Below are positions 18,264 to 27,652 of a DNA stretch of 64,000 nucleotides, piece after piece. Below the pieces are notes generated by a model that ran no database searches, was not told the DNA's origin, and saw only the letters and a program-made list of their open reading frames with translations. Position numbers and translations under genes: made by a program. Numbering within the stretch: the first letter of the stretch is position 1; the number at the start of each line of letters is the position of its first letter. This stretch comes from Jejuia sp047345485 (lineage in GTDB: Bacteria; Bacteroidota; Bacteroidia; Flavobacteriales; Flavobacteriaceae): positions 248,001 to 312,000 of the forward strand of contig NZ_JBLFEN010000001.1 in assembly GCF_047345485.1 (NCBI RefSeq), written 5' to 3'.

Positions 18264-19643
18264 TTATCCTAAGTATTTAAAAACGTTTCGTAACAGCGTC
18301 ATTTTGCCCTTGTATGGCGCATATCTAAAGGAAGGGTCTAACCAAGTGCCACGTTTCATTATTGCTTTGTCGTGCGAAAAAGTATCAAATCCGTGTTTAC
18401 CATGGTATTTACCCATACCACTAGCACCAACACCACCAAAGGGAAGTTTGGGGTTTCCAAAATGCACCAATGTATCATTAACAACACCGCCGCCAAAATT
18501 AAATTTAAGAATCAATGATTTAGTAAATGTTTTGTCTTTTGAAAATATGTAAAATGAAAGCGGTTTGTTTAAGCTGTAAATAATATCCTCAATATCTTTT
18601 TCAGAATCGTAAGTTAGAATAGGAAGTATGGGCCCAAAAATCTCTTCTGTCATAAGTGCACTATCTAATTTGGGATTATCTACTAGAGTAGGTGCCACAT
18701 AATGTTCATTACTATCAACATTACCACCAAATAAAAGTGTTTCGTTAGCCAGTAAACGTTTTAGACGTTCAGTATTTTTTCTATTAACTATTCTAGGAAA
18801 ATCTGCAGTGTTTTTTGGGGTATTTCCATATTGTTTCTCTATCTCTTTGATAAGGCATTGTATCAATTCATTTTTAATACCCGATGAAACAATAATATAA
18901 TCAGGAGCAATACAAGTTTGCCCACCATTAAATAATTTCCCCCAAATTAATCGTCGGGCCACCAATTTTAAGTTATTGCTATCATCAATAATACATGGCG
19001 ATTTTCCACCCAGTTCTAAAGTTACAGGCGTTAAGTGTTGTGCAGCAGCTTTAGCTACAATTTTACCAACGCGTGTACTGCCTGTAAAAAATATATAATC
19101 CCAATGTTGTGCTAGTAGTTTTGTAGAGGTTTCCACACCACCTTCAACAGAACAACATATATCATTTGTAAATACTTTTTGAATAATTTCAGTAATTATA
19201 TTAGAGGTATTTTGAGTGAGTTCACTAGGTTTAAGTACAACTGTATTACCTGCTGCAATAGCCATAATTAGTGGTTCTAATGCTAAAAGAAACGGATAAT
19301 TCCAAGGTGCAATAATTAAAACTGTACCATAGGGTGCTTTATAAATATAATCTTTAGACGGGAATGTTAATAGGGAAGCGGTAACACGTTTGGGCTTTGT
19401 CCACTTTCTAAGGTTTTTAATCGCTAAGTTCAGTTCTGAAATAACCAATGCAAATTCACTCATATACGCTTCAAACGCCGATTTTTTAAAATCACTATGT
19501 AAAGCCTCTAGAATAGCTGGTTCTTGGTTTATAATTTCGGCTTTTAACGCCTTTAATAACGATAATCTAAAGCTAATAGCTTTAGTTTTCTGACTTTTAA
19601 AGCAACTATTTTGAGCTTTTAGTATTTCTGGAATGGACTGCAA
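18264..19643 (-). CDS. NAD(P)-dependent aldehyde dehydrogenase (ALDH3-like)
   Basis: This enzyme oxidises an aldehyde to a carboxylic acid. The catalytic cysteine is C244 in FNGGQTCIAPDY and the general base E210 is in VTLELGGKSP; cofactor-binding blocks APWNYPF and FFTGSTRVGK are intact. The length of 459 residues and the absence of an N-terminal extension fit the class 3 group, which often handles fatty or aromatic aldehydes, but the substrate cannot be read. The only start giving the full N-terminus is a TTG at 19641-19643, because a stop lies just upstream and the next methionine is far inside. The rluA-type gene lies 26 bp upstream in the same direction. Confidence 0.93.
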   Translation of the reverse strand: MQSIPEILKAQNSCFKSQKTKAISFRLSLLKALKAEIINQEPAILEALHSDFKKSAFEAYMSEFALVISELNLAIKNLRKWTKPKRVTASLLTFPSKDYIYKAPYGTVLIIAPWNYPFLLALEPLIMAIAAGNTVVLKPSELTQNTSNIITEIIQKVFTNDICCSVEGGVETSTKLLAQHWDYIFFTGSTRVGKIVAKAAAQHLTPVTLELGGKSPCIIDDSNNLKLVARRLIWGKLFNGGQTCIAPDYIIVSSGIKNELIQCLIKEIEKQYGNTPKNTADFPRIVNRKNTERLKRLLANETLLFGGNVDSNEHYVAPTLVDNPKLDSALMTEEIFGPILPILTYDSEKDIEDIIYSLNKPLSFYIFSKDKTFTKSLILKFNFGGGVVNDTLVHFGNPKLPFGGVGASGMGKYHGKHGFDTFSHDKAIMKRGTWLDPSFRYAPYKGKMTLLRNVFKYLG

Positions 19644-19669
19644 AGGGTTTTTCTGTTAAAGATACAGTA

Positions 19670-20368
19670 TTATACACATGCATTCCAAATAGGATCATCT
19701 GGAGGAGGTGCAGTAACAGTAATTTCTTCTTTTTTAACCGGATGTATAAAAGCAATATGTCTTGCATGTAAATGTATGCTTGCGTCTTTATTACTTCTGC
19801 TAAAACCATACTTGAGATCGCCTTTAATTGGGCTTCCTACAGTAGCTAATTGTGTTCTAATTTGGTGATGCCTCCCAGTTTCTAAATTTACTTCTAATAG
19901 TAAATAATTATCTAATGTTTCAATGGTTTTATAATGTAAAATGGCTTGTTTACTTTCTTTAATTTCTTTAGAATGTGCGTAGGATTTATTGTTTTTAGGA
20001 TTTTTTTTAAGCCAATGCACAAGCGTGTCTTGCGGTTTTGGTGGTGCTTGCTTTACAACTGCCCAATAGGTTTTTTTAATCGCTTTAGAAAGAAATAATT
20101 TATTAAGCCTGGGCAATGCTTTACTAGTTTTTGCAAACATAACAATGCCAGAAGTTGGTCTATCTAAACGATGCACAGTACCTAAATATACATTTCCAGG
20201 TTTATTGTATTTATGTTTAATATATTGCTTTACTACATCACTAAGCGGTGTATCACCCGTTTTATCACCTTGAACAATATCGCCTGCGCGTTTATTTATG
20301 ATGATAATGTGATTGTCTTCATAAAGTACTTGAAGATTATCTTTATTTGAAAGGATTTTTGTTGACAC
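19670..20368 (-). CDS. RluA-family RNA pseudouridine synthase
   Basis: This enzyme isomerises uridine to pseudouridine in rRNA or tRNA. The catalytic aspartate is D69 in VHRLDRPTSGIVMFAKT, and the RluA block ETGRHHQIRTQLATVGSPI follows. With 232 residues it has the catalytic domain only, without an S4 RNA-binding domain, as in RluA, RluF-like or TruC proteins. The target site is not predictable. The start is a GTG (20366-20368). It is followed after 26 bp by the aldehyde dehydrogenase gene and preceded by panB at 80 bp. Confidence 0.93.
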   Translation of the reverse strand: MSTKILSNKDNLQVLYEDNHIIIINKRAGDIVQGDKTGDTPLSDVVKQYIKHKYNKPGNVYLGTVHRLDRPTSGIVMFAKTSKALPRLNKLFLSKAIKKTYWAVVKQAPPKPQDTLVHWLKKNPKNNKSYAHSKEIKESKQAILHYKTIETLDNYLLLEVNLETGRHHQIRTQLATVGSPIKGDLKYGFSRSNKDASIHLHARHIAFIHPVKKEEITVTAPPPDDPIWNACV

Positions 20369-20384
20369 AGATTTTTCTTTTTTT

Positions 20385-20447
20385 TTCGTTAAGACGCAAA
20401 GATTATCATGATTGAGTGGAACTGGATATTGCGACTGCGACTGAAAA
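20385..20447. repeat. Short intergenic repeat remnant
   Basis: The stretch includes GATATTGCGACTGCGACTG followed by AAAACTTAATA, an imperfect tandem of GCGACT. It resembles a low-complexity repeat I recall between flavobacterial genes. It lies in the 80-bp gap between panB and the pseudouridine synthase gene. Confidence 0.35.
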
Positions 20448-20448
20448 C

Positions 20449-21267
20449 TTAATAAGATTCACTCTCATTTGGGAAATCCTGAGTTTTCACATCATCTACA
20501 TATTGAGATATGGCGTTAGACATGTCTTCGTATAAATTTAAATAACGTCTTAAAAATCTAGGATTAAATTCATGCGTCATACCAATCATGTCATGGAGTA
20601 CCAAAACTTGTCCGTCTACACCAGGGCCAGCACCAATACCAATAATAGGAATGCTAACACTTTCGGCTACTTGTTGTGCTAATTTTGCAGGTATTTTTTC
20701 TAAAACAATAGCAAAACAGCCTACTTTTTCAAGCATTTTTGCATCTTCAATTAATCGATCTGCTTCTTGCTCTTCTTTTGCTCTAACTGTATATGTTCCG
20801 AATTTATAAATAGATTGCGGTGTTAAACCTAAATGCCCCATTACAGGAATTCCGGCATTTAAAATCCGTTTAATGGATTCTTTAATTTCTTTACCACCCT
20901 CTAATTTTACAGAATGTGCACCACTTTCCTTCATGATTCTAATAGCAGAACGTAAAGCTTCTTTAGGATCACTTTGGTAACTACCAAAGGGTAAATCTAC
21001 CACTATAAGTGCACGATGAATGGCACGAACTACAGATGAGGCATGATAAATCATTTGATCTAAAGTAATAGGAAGTGTTGTTTCATGACCTGCCATAACA
21101 TTACTAGCAGAGTCTCCAACAAGTATAACGTCTACTCCAGCGCTATCTACAATTTTTGCCATAGTATAATCGTAGGCTGTAAGCATAGAAATTTTTTCAC
21201 CAGTAGATTTCATATCAACAAGTGATTTTACGGTAACGCGCTTATATTCTTTTTTCGCTGTAGACAT
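20449..21267 (-). CDS. panB: 3-methyl-2-oxobutanoate hydroxymethyltransferase
   Basis: PanB is the first committed enzyme of pantothenate (coenzyme A) synthesis; it adds a hydroxymethyl group from methylenetetrahydrofolate to 2-oxoisovalerate. Conserved blocks include ISMLTAYDYTMAKIVDSAGV, ILVGDSASNVMAG, KLEGG, GHLGLTPQSIYKFGTY and the active-site loop VLEKIPAKLA, with IPIIGIGAGPGVDGQVLV near the end. The length of 272 residues is standard for the decameric barrel enzyme. The minus-strand order is panB, rluA-type, aldehyde dehydrogenase. No panC or panD is near. Confidence 0.97.
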   Translation of the reverse strand: MSTAKKEYKRVTVKSLVDMKSTGEKISMLTAYDYTMAKIVDSAGVDVILVGDSASNVMAGHETTLPITLDQMIYHASSVVRAIHRALIVVDLPFGSYQSDPKEALRSAIRIMKESGAHSVKLEGGKEIKESIKRILNAGIPVMGHLGLTPQSIYKFGTYTVRAKEEQEADRLIEDAKMLEKVGCFAIVLEKIPAKLAQQVAESVSIPIIGIGAGPGVDGQVLVLHDMIGMTHEFNPRFLRRYLNLYEDMSNAISQYVDDVKTQDFPNESESY

Positions 21268-21809
21268 AATATGATATTTTTTTTATTGCAGGTAAAAATA
21301 CTAAATAATGCTATTGTACATCATTTAAATCTATTTACTTCTTTAGTCATTTATTTTTAAAAAAATTTAAATGCTAATGGAATTTACTATTTCATGCCAA
21401 CATAAATAGATAGCAATTATGGATTAATAGAATTTTACGCTTTTTTAAATTGATGTGGTTTATGTTAGCTATCTAACATAAACCACTATTCATAAACTTT
21501 TGAGATATCAGCATGTTTCATAAAATTTTGTTAAAGTTATTTTTTCATAAAAACTTAAATTACTGATATGCAATGTCTTAATATTTAATTCCTTCTGATT
21601 TTTTATTTGCGCTCCATGTAATTTTGTAAGTAAACGGTTAGCTTTCTACTAACTCTGTGTTAAGAATTTGAAAAAAAATAAAATATACTTTTTAACATCT
21701 TATTACTCAGTTTTGGCCAAAACAAAGTGATTTTTTTAAAAGATAGAATTATATAAAAAACAAACCAAAAAATTATAATTCATCAAAATAATTTAAAACA
21801 AAAAATAAA
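21268..21809. other. Long intergenic region with a perfect hairpin
   Basis: This gap of about 540 bp between divergent panB and the lipoprotein gene contains no supported coding region. It holds the 14-bp perfect inverted repeat at 21455-21486 listed separately. The last 130 bp are extremely AT-rich and would form the leader of the lipoprotein gene. Confidence 0.6.
21455..21486. promoter_or_regulatory. Perfect 14-bp inverted repeat (hairpin or operator)
   Basis: GTGGTTTATGTTAG (21455-21468), loop CTAT, and CTAACATAAACCAC (21473-21486) are perfectly complementary. No T tract follows on either strand, so it is not a typical terminator. It lies 187 bp from the panB start and 324 bp from the lipoprotein start. 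A regulator-binding palindrome or a structured leader is possible. Confidence 0.6.
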
Positions 21810-23126
21810 ATGAAAAATTTAAGAAACAGTACAATAGCCATTATGATGGCAGTTTTAGGCCTAACTTCGTGTGATATAAATGATGATGGTGATACAATAA
21901 TAGTAGAAGAAACTCCAACGGCTGCAGCGCTTTTGTTAAGCAGTATTGAAAGAGATGGCGGCACACCATATGATGCTAGTAATCCTGCATTATCATTTAC
22001 AAATGCTGAAAATGTATTTTTACCAAGTATATTAGGTATCGATTTTAGAATAGATAGAAGCGTGGTTCCTGCAGGACCTACAGCAAGATTCCCAATGTTT
22101 CAAGGGTGGGAAGTTACATCTAATGGACCTAGAGAAGCTTATTATGTAATTACAGAAGCATCTGATAGTGAATTAGCTAGAGAATTAGGGGTAATATTCG
22201 CTCCAAGAATGGCAAATGCAATAGGTAGTGGCGGTGAGCAAAACTCTCAATGGTCTGACGATGGTAGACTTGTATTTGAAGGTACTGTAGATTTTTCTCC
22301 AAAACGATCTTTAGTAGCAGGAGGCGCATCAGAAGATGGTTTATTAGTTGGATTTCCTCCAGCAGAAGTAAATCCTGGTGCTATTGCAGATGATAATTGG
22401 TCGTCTTATGTTGTACTACCAAATTCTAATATAGTGATTAATGCACAATTAGTAGCTAACAGTACAGGTATACACGATAGAATCCCTCATCCAGATGGTA
22501 ATAGTCAAGCTCAAGAAGATGATCTTAATAATCCAAATTTTGCACCAGACCAAGCCTCTGTTGTAATGCAACTTTTAGACGGATGGCATGATGATAAACC
22601 GTATTACTTTCATATTGTAACAGATACATCTGATCCTGCACCAGCAGCAATTGAGTTAGGCGTTTTTGCACCAAAATTAGCTAATCTACCAACATTTGGA
22701 GTGTTTCCAGGAGGTTCTATGTTACCTTTTAGCCCAACAGCTAACGGACGAACGTTTGATAACGGTGATGGACTTGGAGTACAAGGTTTAAATACTGCTT
22801 CTTTAAGTGACCGTCAAGTACAAGATCCTACAAACACATTCCCAATAGACCCAAGTGATACAAGATATTCTCCAATGTGGGATGCACATATCACTGAGTT
22901 TACAGTACCAGAAGCTGAGCGTCCAATTTTAACAAGTTTCGATCAAATTAATGAGCTTTTAGAGCAAGGTATTTTAATTCCTTTTAGAGGTAATGCGAAT
23001 CCTTCTCCTTTAGCAAACTCATTATCTGATATGTTAACTGCAACAGGAGCAATAATTAATTGTCCAGTTATTACACAACCAGAAGAAAGTGTTATTGGAA
23101 CACAAATAGGTTCACCAAGAAACTAG
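21810..23126 (+). CDS. Secreted lipoprotein of unknown function with internal repeat
   Basis: The protein has 438 residues. The lipobox LTSC places the lipidated cysteine at C21, so it should be attached to the outer membrane. I do not recognise the domain with confidence. Two related segments are visible: YYVITEASDSELARELGVIF followed by APRMANA, and, about 180 residues later, YYFHIVTDTSDPAPAAIELG followed by VFAPKLANL. This suggests two copies of one fold. Near the end is YSPMWDAHITEFTVPEAERP. It is monocistronic with a clear terminator. Proximity to the DUF1800/DUF1501 operon (convergent) is suggestive but not proof of a link. Confidence 0.85.
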   Translation: MKNLRNSTIAIMMAVLGLTSCDINDDGDTIIVEETPTAAALLLSSIERDGGTPYDASNPALSFTNAENVFLPSILGIDFRIDRSVVPAGPTARFPMFQGWEVTSNGPREAYYVITEASDSELARELGVIFAPRMANAIGSGGEQNSQWSDDGRLVFEGTVDFSPKRSLVAGGASEDGLLVGFPPAEVNPGAIADDNWSSYVVLPNSNIVINAQLVANSTGIHDRIPHPDGNSQAQEDDLNNPNFAPDQASVVMQLLDGWHDDKPYYFHIVTDTSDPAPAAIELGVFAPKLANLPTFGVFPGGSMLPFSPTANGRTFDNGDGLGVQGLNTASLSDRQVQDPTNTFPIDPSDTRYSPMWDAHITEFTVPEAERPILTSFDQINELLEQGILIPFRGNANPSPLANSLSDMLTATGAIINCPVITQPEESVIGTQIGSPRN

Positions 23127-23165
23127 TAGTATAGTATTATAACGCAAATAGCGTTTCATACCTAT

Positions 23166-23203
23166 AAAAAAGTCGAGAACGATTAATTGTTCTTGACTTT
23201 TTT
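23166..23203. terminator. Bidirectional terminator between convergent genes
   Basis: AAAAAAGTCGAGAAC (23166-23180) pairs, with one G-T, with GTTCTTGACTTTTTT (23189-23203) around an 8-nt loop. It serves the lipoprotein gene (plus) and the DUF1800 operon (minus). Confidence 0.88.
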
Positions 23204-23263
23204 ATTTTGAATAAAACTAAGTTTGTTTAGAATAGAACACAGGAATATATAAAGATATTTAGC

Positions 23264-24019
23264 CTATTTTCTTTTAATAATCTTAAATGATTTTTCACTA
23301 CCGTTTTGATTTGTTTTTAAAATATAAATACCGATAGATAAATTGTATCCATTTATGGGTAATTTATAGTTTTGATTATCTTCTGAAATGGTAATGGTTC
23401 CAGAGGTAATAGCACGCCCCATAATATCGTATAGTTCATAAACAAAAGGCTCAGACTGAGAAAGACTTACTACTCGAAGATTAATTGTATCTACAAACGG
23501 GTTTGGATAAACAGATGCATTATAAATATCTTCTTCCTCTACTACAGTAAAAGGATCTGTAATTGAAATTTTTAGTTCACTTAAACCAAAACATGCACCA
23601 CCAAAATTAGATGTAGGTGTTATCAATACATATCGTGCTTTGGTTGCATTAAAATCTGGACCTTCAACACCCTGATATGTTGATGAACCAGGAGCTTGTT
23701 CCATATTAAAAGCGCCTAAGTTTTTCCATGTAACACCATCTAAAGAATAATCTATATTAAATTCATTTATACCATAATCGAGATGTTTGGGTTCGTTGGT
23801 ATTCCAAAATTGTGTCTTGTTAAGTACGTAATCATATCCTAAATCGTACATAATCCAATGTGTTTCTCCATAAGACGAAATTGGGTTTTGTGACGGCTCA
23901 CAAGATACCCATCCGTCAAACCAACTGGTACTGTGCCTATCTGGAAAACATTGTGCTTCTGTGTTTTGCAACCCAGAAATAAAAAGTACTATTATGTATA
24001 TATATAAATGTTTCATCAT
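23264..24019 (-). CDS. Secreted discoidin-like protein with T9SS sorting domain
   Basis: The protein has 251 residues. A signal peptide (about 1-22, ending NTEAQ) is followed by a domain of about 140 residues resembling F5/8 type C (discoidin) modules: WIMYDLGYDYVLNKTQFWNT, NEFNIDYSLDGVTWKNLG and TKARYVLITPTSNFGGACFG. The last 85 residues, from VYPNPFVDTINLRV to SFKIIKRK, form a type A T9SS C-terminal sorting domain, so it is exported and anchored on the surface. Such modules bind carbohydrate or other ligands. Its ATG overlaps the DUF1501 stop (ATGA), so it is translated as the third gene of that operon. Confidence 0.88.
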   Translation of the reverse strand: MMKHLYIYIIVLFISGLQNTEAQCFPDRHSTSWFDGWVSCEPSQNPISSYGETHWIMYDLGYDYVLNKTQFWNTNEPKHLDYGINEFNIDYSLDGVTWKNLGAFNMEQAPGSSTYQGVEGPDFNATKARYVLITPTSNFGGACFGLSELKISITDPFTVVEEEDIYNASVYPNPFVDTINLRVVSLSQSEPFVYELYDIMGRAITSGTITISEDNQNYKLPINGYNLSIGIYILKTNQNGSEKSFKIIKRK

Positions 24020-25431
24020 GTAATATTCATAAAGCCTAATGGTGCTGTACCACTATTTGTATCATAAAAGTTAGATAGATTTGGTAATACCATATTTAAG
24101 TCTGACCGTGATACACCAAACCATAAGGCTAATTCTGCCATATATAAATCTGCAGCAGTAGTAGGTACAAGTATACCATTTCGTAAATCTAAATCGCTAT
24201 CTAGGGCAAGAGTAGGGTAGTCTCCATAAATTTCTTTACCGTTTACAGCGCCTCCCATCATAAAAGCGTTACCGCCCCAAGCGTGGTCGGTTCCATTACC
24301 ATTAGATGTTAATGTTCTAGAAAAGTCTGAAACACTAAAAGTCGTTACACAATCATTTGTATTTAATTCAAACATTAAACTATTAAAATAACTTAAAGCG
24401 TCATTAACTTCTTTTAAATTGTCGCCATGACTAAGTAATAACTCGTCGTGATTATCAAACCCACCAATTTCAACAAAAAATATTTGCCTAGAAAAACCAA
24501 GCGTATCTCTAGCGCCAATAGTTTTAGCAACCATACGTAATTGTTCAGCTAAATTATTGTCTTCTGGTAGAGGCGTTATAAAATCTTGCACGCCATCTAC
24601 AGCGCTTTGAAATGCTAAATTGGCATCGTTTGAAGCTTTAACTGTATTTTTATAGGTGTTTTTATAAATATCTTGATAGTCTTTTTCTAGCATAGAGTTT
24701 AGGGCATCAGTTTTTAATTCATTAAAAAAACCATTACCACCATATCCATTTATCCCTACGCTACCTGAGTTTTTAATAGTGTAAGGCGTTATTTGATCAC
24801 CACGCTGAAATATATTAGTACCGCGTAGCGAAATATTCATGGATATATTTTCGCTAGAATTCATTGATTGCACTAAATCTGCAATTTTACCACCCCAACC
24901 AATATTTGAGCGTTCTCCAGGATTTCCTGTTTGCCATTGTTGAGATTGGTCTGAATGTGAAAACAACCCAAGTGGTGTTTTTACTAAATTATTTCTAATA
25001 TCGCTTTTTGTTGACGGTTCAACCAATGTACCGACGTTTGAAAGAAAGGCTAAATTACCACCTTCAAATAGTTGTTGCATATCAGCAAGTTGCGGATGTA
25101 AACCAAAAACCCTACCATCACTAGTATTTGGGTTTATTTGTAATATATCGTTTTGCGGAATTGCTAAATTTGATCTGGTAGTTGCGTATTCGCTATACTC
25201 ATTGTTTCCTTTTGGAATTAACATATTAAAGGAATCGTTTCCACCGCTAAGCATTAAGCAAACAAGCGCTTTATAATCACCACCATAGGGTATTATAGCC
25301 GAATTATCGGTAGCAGCTGCTGCCATTGCTTTCAAATTTATTAATGAAGAAAAAAGCGTAGTATAGCCCAATGCAGCGCATGAGTTTCCTATAAATTTTC
25401 TTCTAGACATTGTGTTTTTTTTCTTCGCCAT
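24016..25431 (-). CDS. DUF1501 family protein with Tat signal
   Basis: This 471-residue protein belongs to the DUF1501 family. The N-terminus MSRRKFIGNSCAALGYTTLF is a twin-arginine (Tat) signal, so it is exported folded, possibly with a metal cofactor. Family-typical blocks follow: ALVCLMLSGGNDSFNMLIPK, GLHPQLADMQQLFEGGNLAF, SHSDQSQQWQTG, FFVEIGGFDNHDELLLSHGD and FSVSDFSRTLTSNGNGTDHAWGG. The GGFDNHD and TDHAWGG motifs recall alkaline-phosphatase/sulfatase-superfamily metal sites. Function is not established. It follows DUF1800 by 5 bp and overlaps the discoidin-like gene by 4 bp, the usual DUF1800-DUF1501 pairing. Confidence 0.93.
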   Translation of the reverse strand: MAKKKNTMSRRKFIGNSCAALGYTTLFSSLINLKAMAAAATDNSAIIPYGGDYKALVCLMLSGGNDSFNMLIPKGNNEYSEYATTRSNLAIPQNDILQINPNTSDGRVFGLHPQLADMQQLFEGGNLAFLSNVGTLVEPSTKSDIRNNLVKTPLGLFSHSDQSQQWQTGNPGERSNIGWGGKIADLVQSMNSSENISMNISLRGTNIFQRGDQITPYTIKNSGSVGINGYGGNGFFNELKTDALNSMLEKDYQDIYKNTYKNTVKASNDANLAFQSAVDGVQDFITPLPEDNNLAEQLRMVAKTIGARDTLGFSRQIFFVEIGGFDNHDELLLSHGDNLKEVNDALSYFNSLMFELNTNDCVTTFSVSDFSRTLTSNGNGTDHAWGGNAFMMGGAVNGKEIYGDYPTLALDSDLDLRNGILVPTTAADLYMAELALWFGVSRSDLNMVLPNLSNFYDTNSGTAPLGFMNIT

Positions 25432-25436
25432 AGGTG

Positions 25437-27242
25437 TTATTTAAGTATGACATAATCTGGACTAATCATTAAAAGATATAGTGCCATTTTTACTCTTAAG
25501 TCTGTTTGGGTAACGTCATCATTCCAACCTCTTGTTATGCCTTCAACGGCATCCACAATAATTTTTTTGGTAGCATCAGATAATTGACCACGTGTAAATA
25601 GTTTATCTAATTGATTTACTAAAACTTCACTATCTCTTGCATAATATTTTAGACCTTCAAAATCTAATGGTGTGCCATCAAGCTCAAGACCCCAAGTTCG
25701 CAATACGTCGTACCATCGTACATTTGTCCATGCATCAACTTGATTTAAATAATTGATACTTGTAGCTGAGTTATGAATTTGAAATTCTGGAGCTACTAGA
25801 TTAGCATTTGCAAATTCACTATTAGGCACATATTCTGGTAGAAAAAAGTTAAATACACTAGGTGCAGATAGTGGTGCTTGTTCTGTACTTCTATAAAAAT
25901 CGTAGCCGTTATTCCAAAAACGTCCGTCATTATTTTCTAAATCTATTTGGCGTACCACATTAAAATAACGCATCATTGGTTCAATCATCTTGCCACTCGT
26001 TGGGTTTTCTATCCAACTACAGCTTCTGGCTTCTTCATCTAAAAGTATGGCTTTTATAACTGCTTTCATATTACCTCTAACCCCTTTTGTATTATTAAAA
26101 GCGCTACTTACACGAGATACATATCCAGGTGAAGGATTTGATGTTATTAATTGTTGAATTAAGCGTTTTGCAATAAAAGGTGCTGTGTTATTATGATTAA
26201 ATAAATGATTGATTGCTGCATCTATATCTTGCATTCCTGATTGTCCGCTTGGTATTGTGTAACCATTTAGTAATTGTTTAGCTCCAGGTTCGTGCCACTC
26301 ATCATACATTATCATTGGTACATCTTTTCTAGCTTGGTAGTGGCCCAATCCAAATCTAGGTGTTCTATCTGAAAAGTCTTCTACCTCAGCAGGTCCTAAT
26401 CCTGTAAATACTTTGGCAAATTCTTTTATATCATCATTATTATATGTTGGAATACGATTGCCTTGTCCGTCTAAAACATAAGTACCATTTTGATTTAGTT
26501 CGTAAAGCCCAATGGTAAATAACTGCATGATTTCTCTTGCGTAGTTTTCATCAGGATGAATATTTCTGTCTGGAATACTTTTTGGGTTGTTATAATGACT
26601 TAAGTAAATACCCATCATAGGATGTAGCGTGACCTCTTTTAATATATCTTTAAAATTCCCAAAGGCATTATCTTTTAATATGTCATAATAATCTGCTAGA
26701 CCAATGCCATAACCAGATAGATTAGATTCTTTAGAAATAACCAGAATTTCGCTTAATGCTAAAGCAATTCGTTGGCGTAATAAATCTTCATTATTTATAT
26801 TACTTTGCCACCAAGCGTACATAAAATAGAGCCAATTTGGTGTTTCAAAATCGCTAGCATTTCCACCGTTAGAGATATGTATTTGGCGCGCTTCTTCAAA
26901 AATGTCTTGAGATAGTTGTTGCAAGGGTTTTGATGTTATGGAAAACTGATTGTCTATCCAATCCTCAAAAGGTAATTCAGAAACCGTTTTTATATATTCT
27001 AAATCTGTACCAAACGTAGTTTGTGCTAAAAAACGAGACGTTTCTAATAATTTACTATCTAAACCTTTACCATTTATAGTATTTATAGCATCTGCTCGTT
27101 CTCTCCAATCGTCTTTAGTGTGTTGACTGCTAGAGGTTACCGTAATACCTTTACTATGGCCTGCACCTAAATAATCTCTATAATCTTGTGCATAAATATT
27201 AAAAATTAAACAAACTAGTGTGTAGCGTAAATATTTTTTCAT
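25437..27242 (-). CDS. DUF1800 family secreted protein
   Basis: This 601-residue protein belongs to the DUF1800 family, with a signal peptide at about 1-18 (ending NIYAQ). Conserved blocks seen are ARFLAQTTFG-like ETSRFLAQTTFGTDLEYI, WWQSNINNEDLLRQRIALAL, LHPMMGIYLSHYNNPKS, DENYAREIMQLFTIGLYELN and SAPSVFNFFLPEY. The family almost always sits next to DUF1501, as here, and the pair is exported; no biochemical role is established to my knowledge. It heads the three-gene minus-strand operon (5 bp to the next gene). Confidence 0.93.
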   Translation of the reverse strand: MKKYLRYTLVCLIFNIYAQDYRDYLGAGHSKGITVTSSSQHTKDDWRERADAINTINGKGLDSKLLETSRFLAQTTFGTDLEYIKTVSELPFEDWIDNQFSITSKPLQQLSQDIFEEARQIHISNGGNASDFETPNWLYFMYAWWQSNINNEDLLRQRIALALSEILVISKESNLSGYGIGLADYYDILKDNAFGNFKDILKEVTLHPMMGIYLSHYNNPKSIPDRNIHPDENYAREIMQLFTIGLYELNQNGTYVLDGQGNRIPTYNNDDIKEFAKVFTGLGPAEVEDFSDRTPRFGLGHYQARKDVPMIMYDEWHEPGAKQLLNGYTIPSGQSGMQDIDAAINHLFNHNNTAPFIAKRLIQQLITSNPSPGYVSRVSSAFNNTKGVRGNMKAVIKAILLDEEARSCSWIENPTSGKMIEPMMRYFNVVRQIDLENNDGRFWNNGYDFYRSTEQAPLSAPSVFNFFLPEYVPNSEFANANLVAPEFQIHNSATSINYLNQVDAWTNVRWYDVLRTWGLELDGTPLDFEGLKYYARDSEVLVNQLDKLFTRGQLSDATKKIIVDAVEGITRGWNDDVTQTDLRVKMALYLLMISPDYVILK

Positions 27243-27584
27243 GAGTTTTAGTTGAAGTAATCAAAAAATGTAGTCTTTTTACTTCTTAATACGTTCAAAT
27301 ATAGGTAATTATAGGGTTAATGAATTATTTTTTCGATGAATTACATTTTTTTAACACTTTAATTTAGAATATAGTAGGCTGAATGACAAGGTATTGCTTA
27401 TTTATGACATTTAAAACGCTAAAATGTATAAGTTGTTGTAAATCAGTAATATTAGTTTTCTAAAGTAATACAAATAGGTAATACGCTTTTTGAGGCTTCT
27501 TTGTGTTTTTATTACCGTTTGTATGAATATAAAATTGTAAAATTTTCGGTATAATGTGATATTAGTTATAGTTTTATCAAAAAA
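27243..27584. other. Intergenic region without recognised content
   Basis: These 340 AT-rich bases upstream of the DUF1800 operon show no supported coding region. Promoter elements for the operon must lie near 27243-27330, but I see no clear TAnnTTTG on the minus strand. Confidence 0.5.
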
Positions 27585-27614
27585 AAAGCACTTTCAAATT
27601 AATGAAAGTGCTTT
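27579..27614 (-). terminator. Terminator of the collagen-like lipoprotein gene
   Basis: On the minus strand AAAGCACTTTC (27614-27604) pairs with GAAAGTGCTTT (27595-27585) around an 8-nt loop and runs into a T tract of about 10. It lies 39 bp past the stop codon at 27653. Confidence 0.9.
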
Positions 27615-27652
27615 GATTATTTGTTTAGATATTTGATTTATATCACCTAGAT

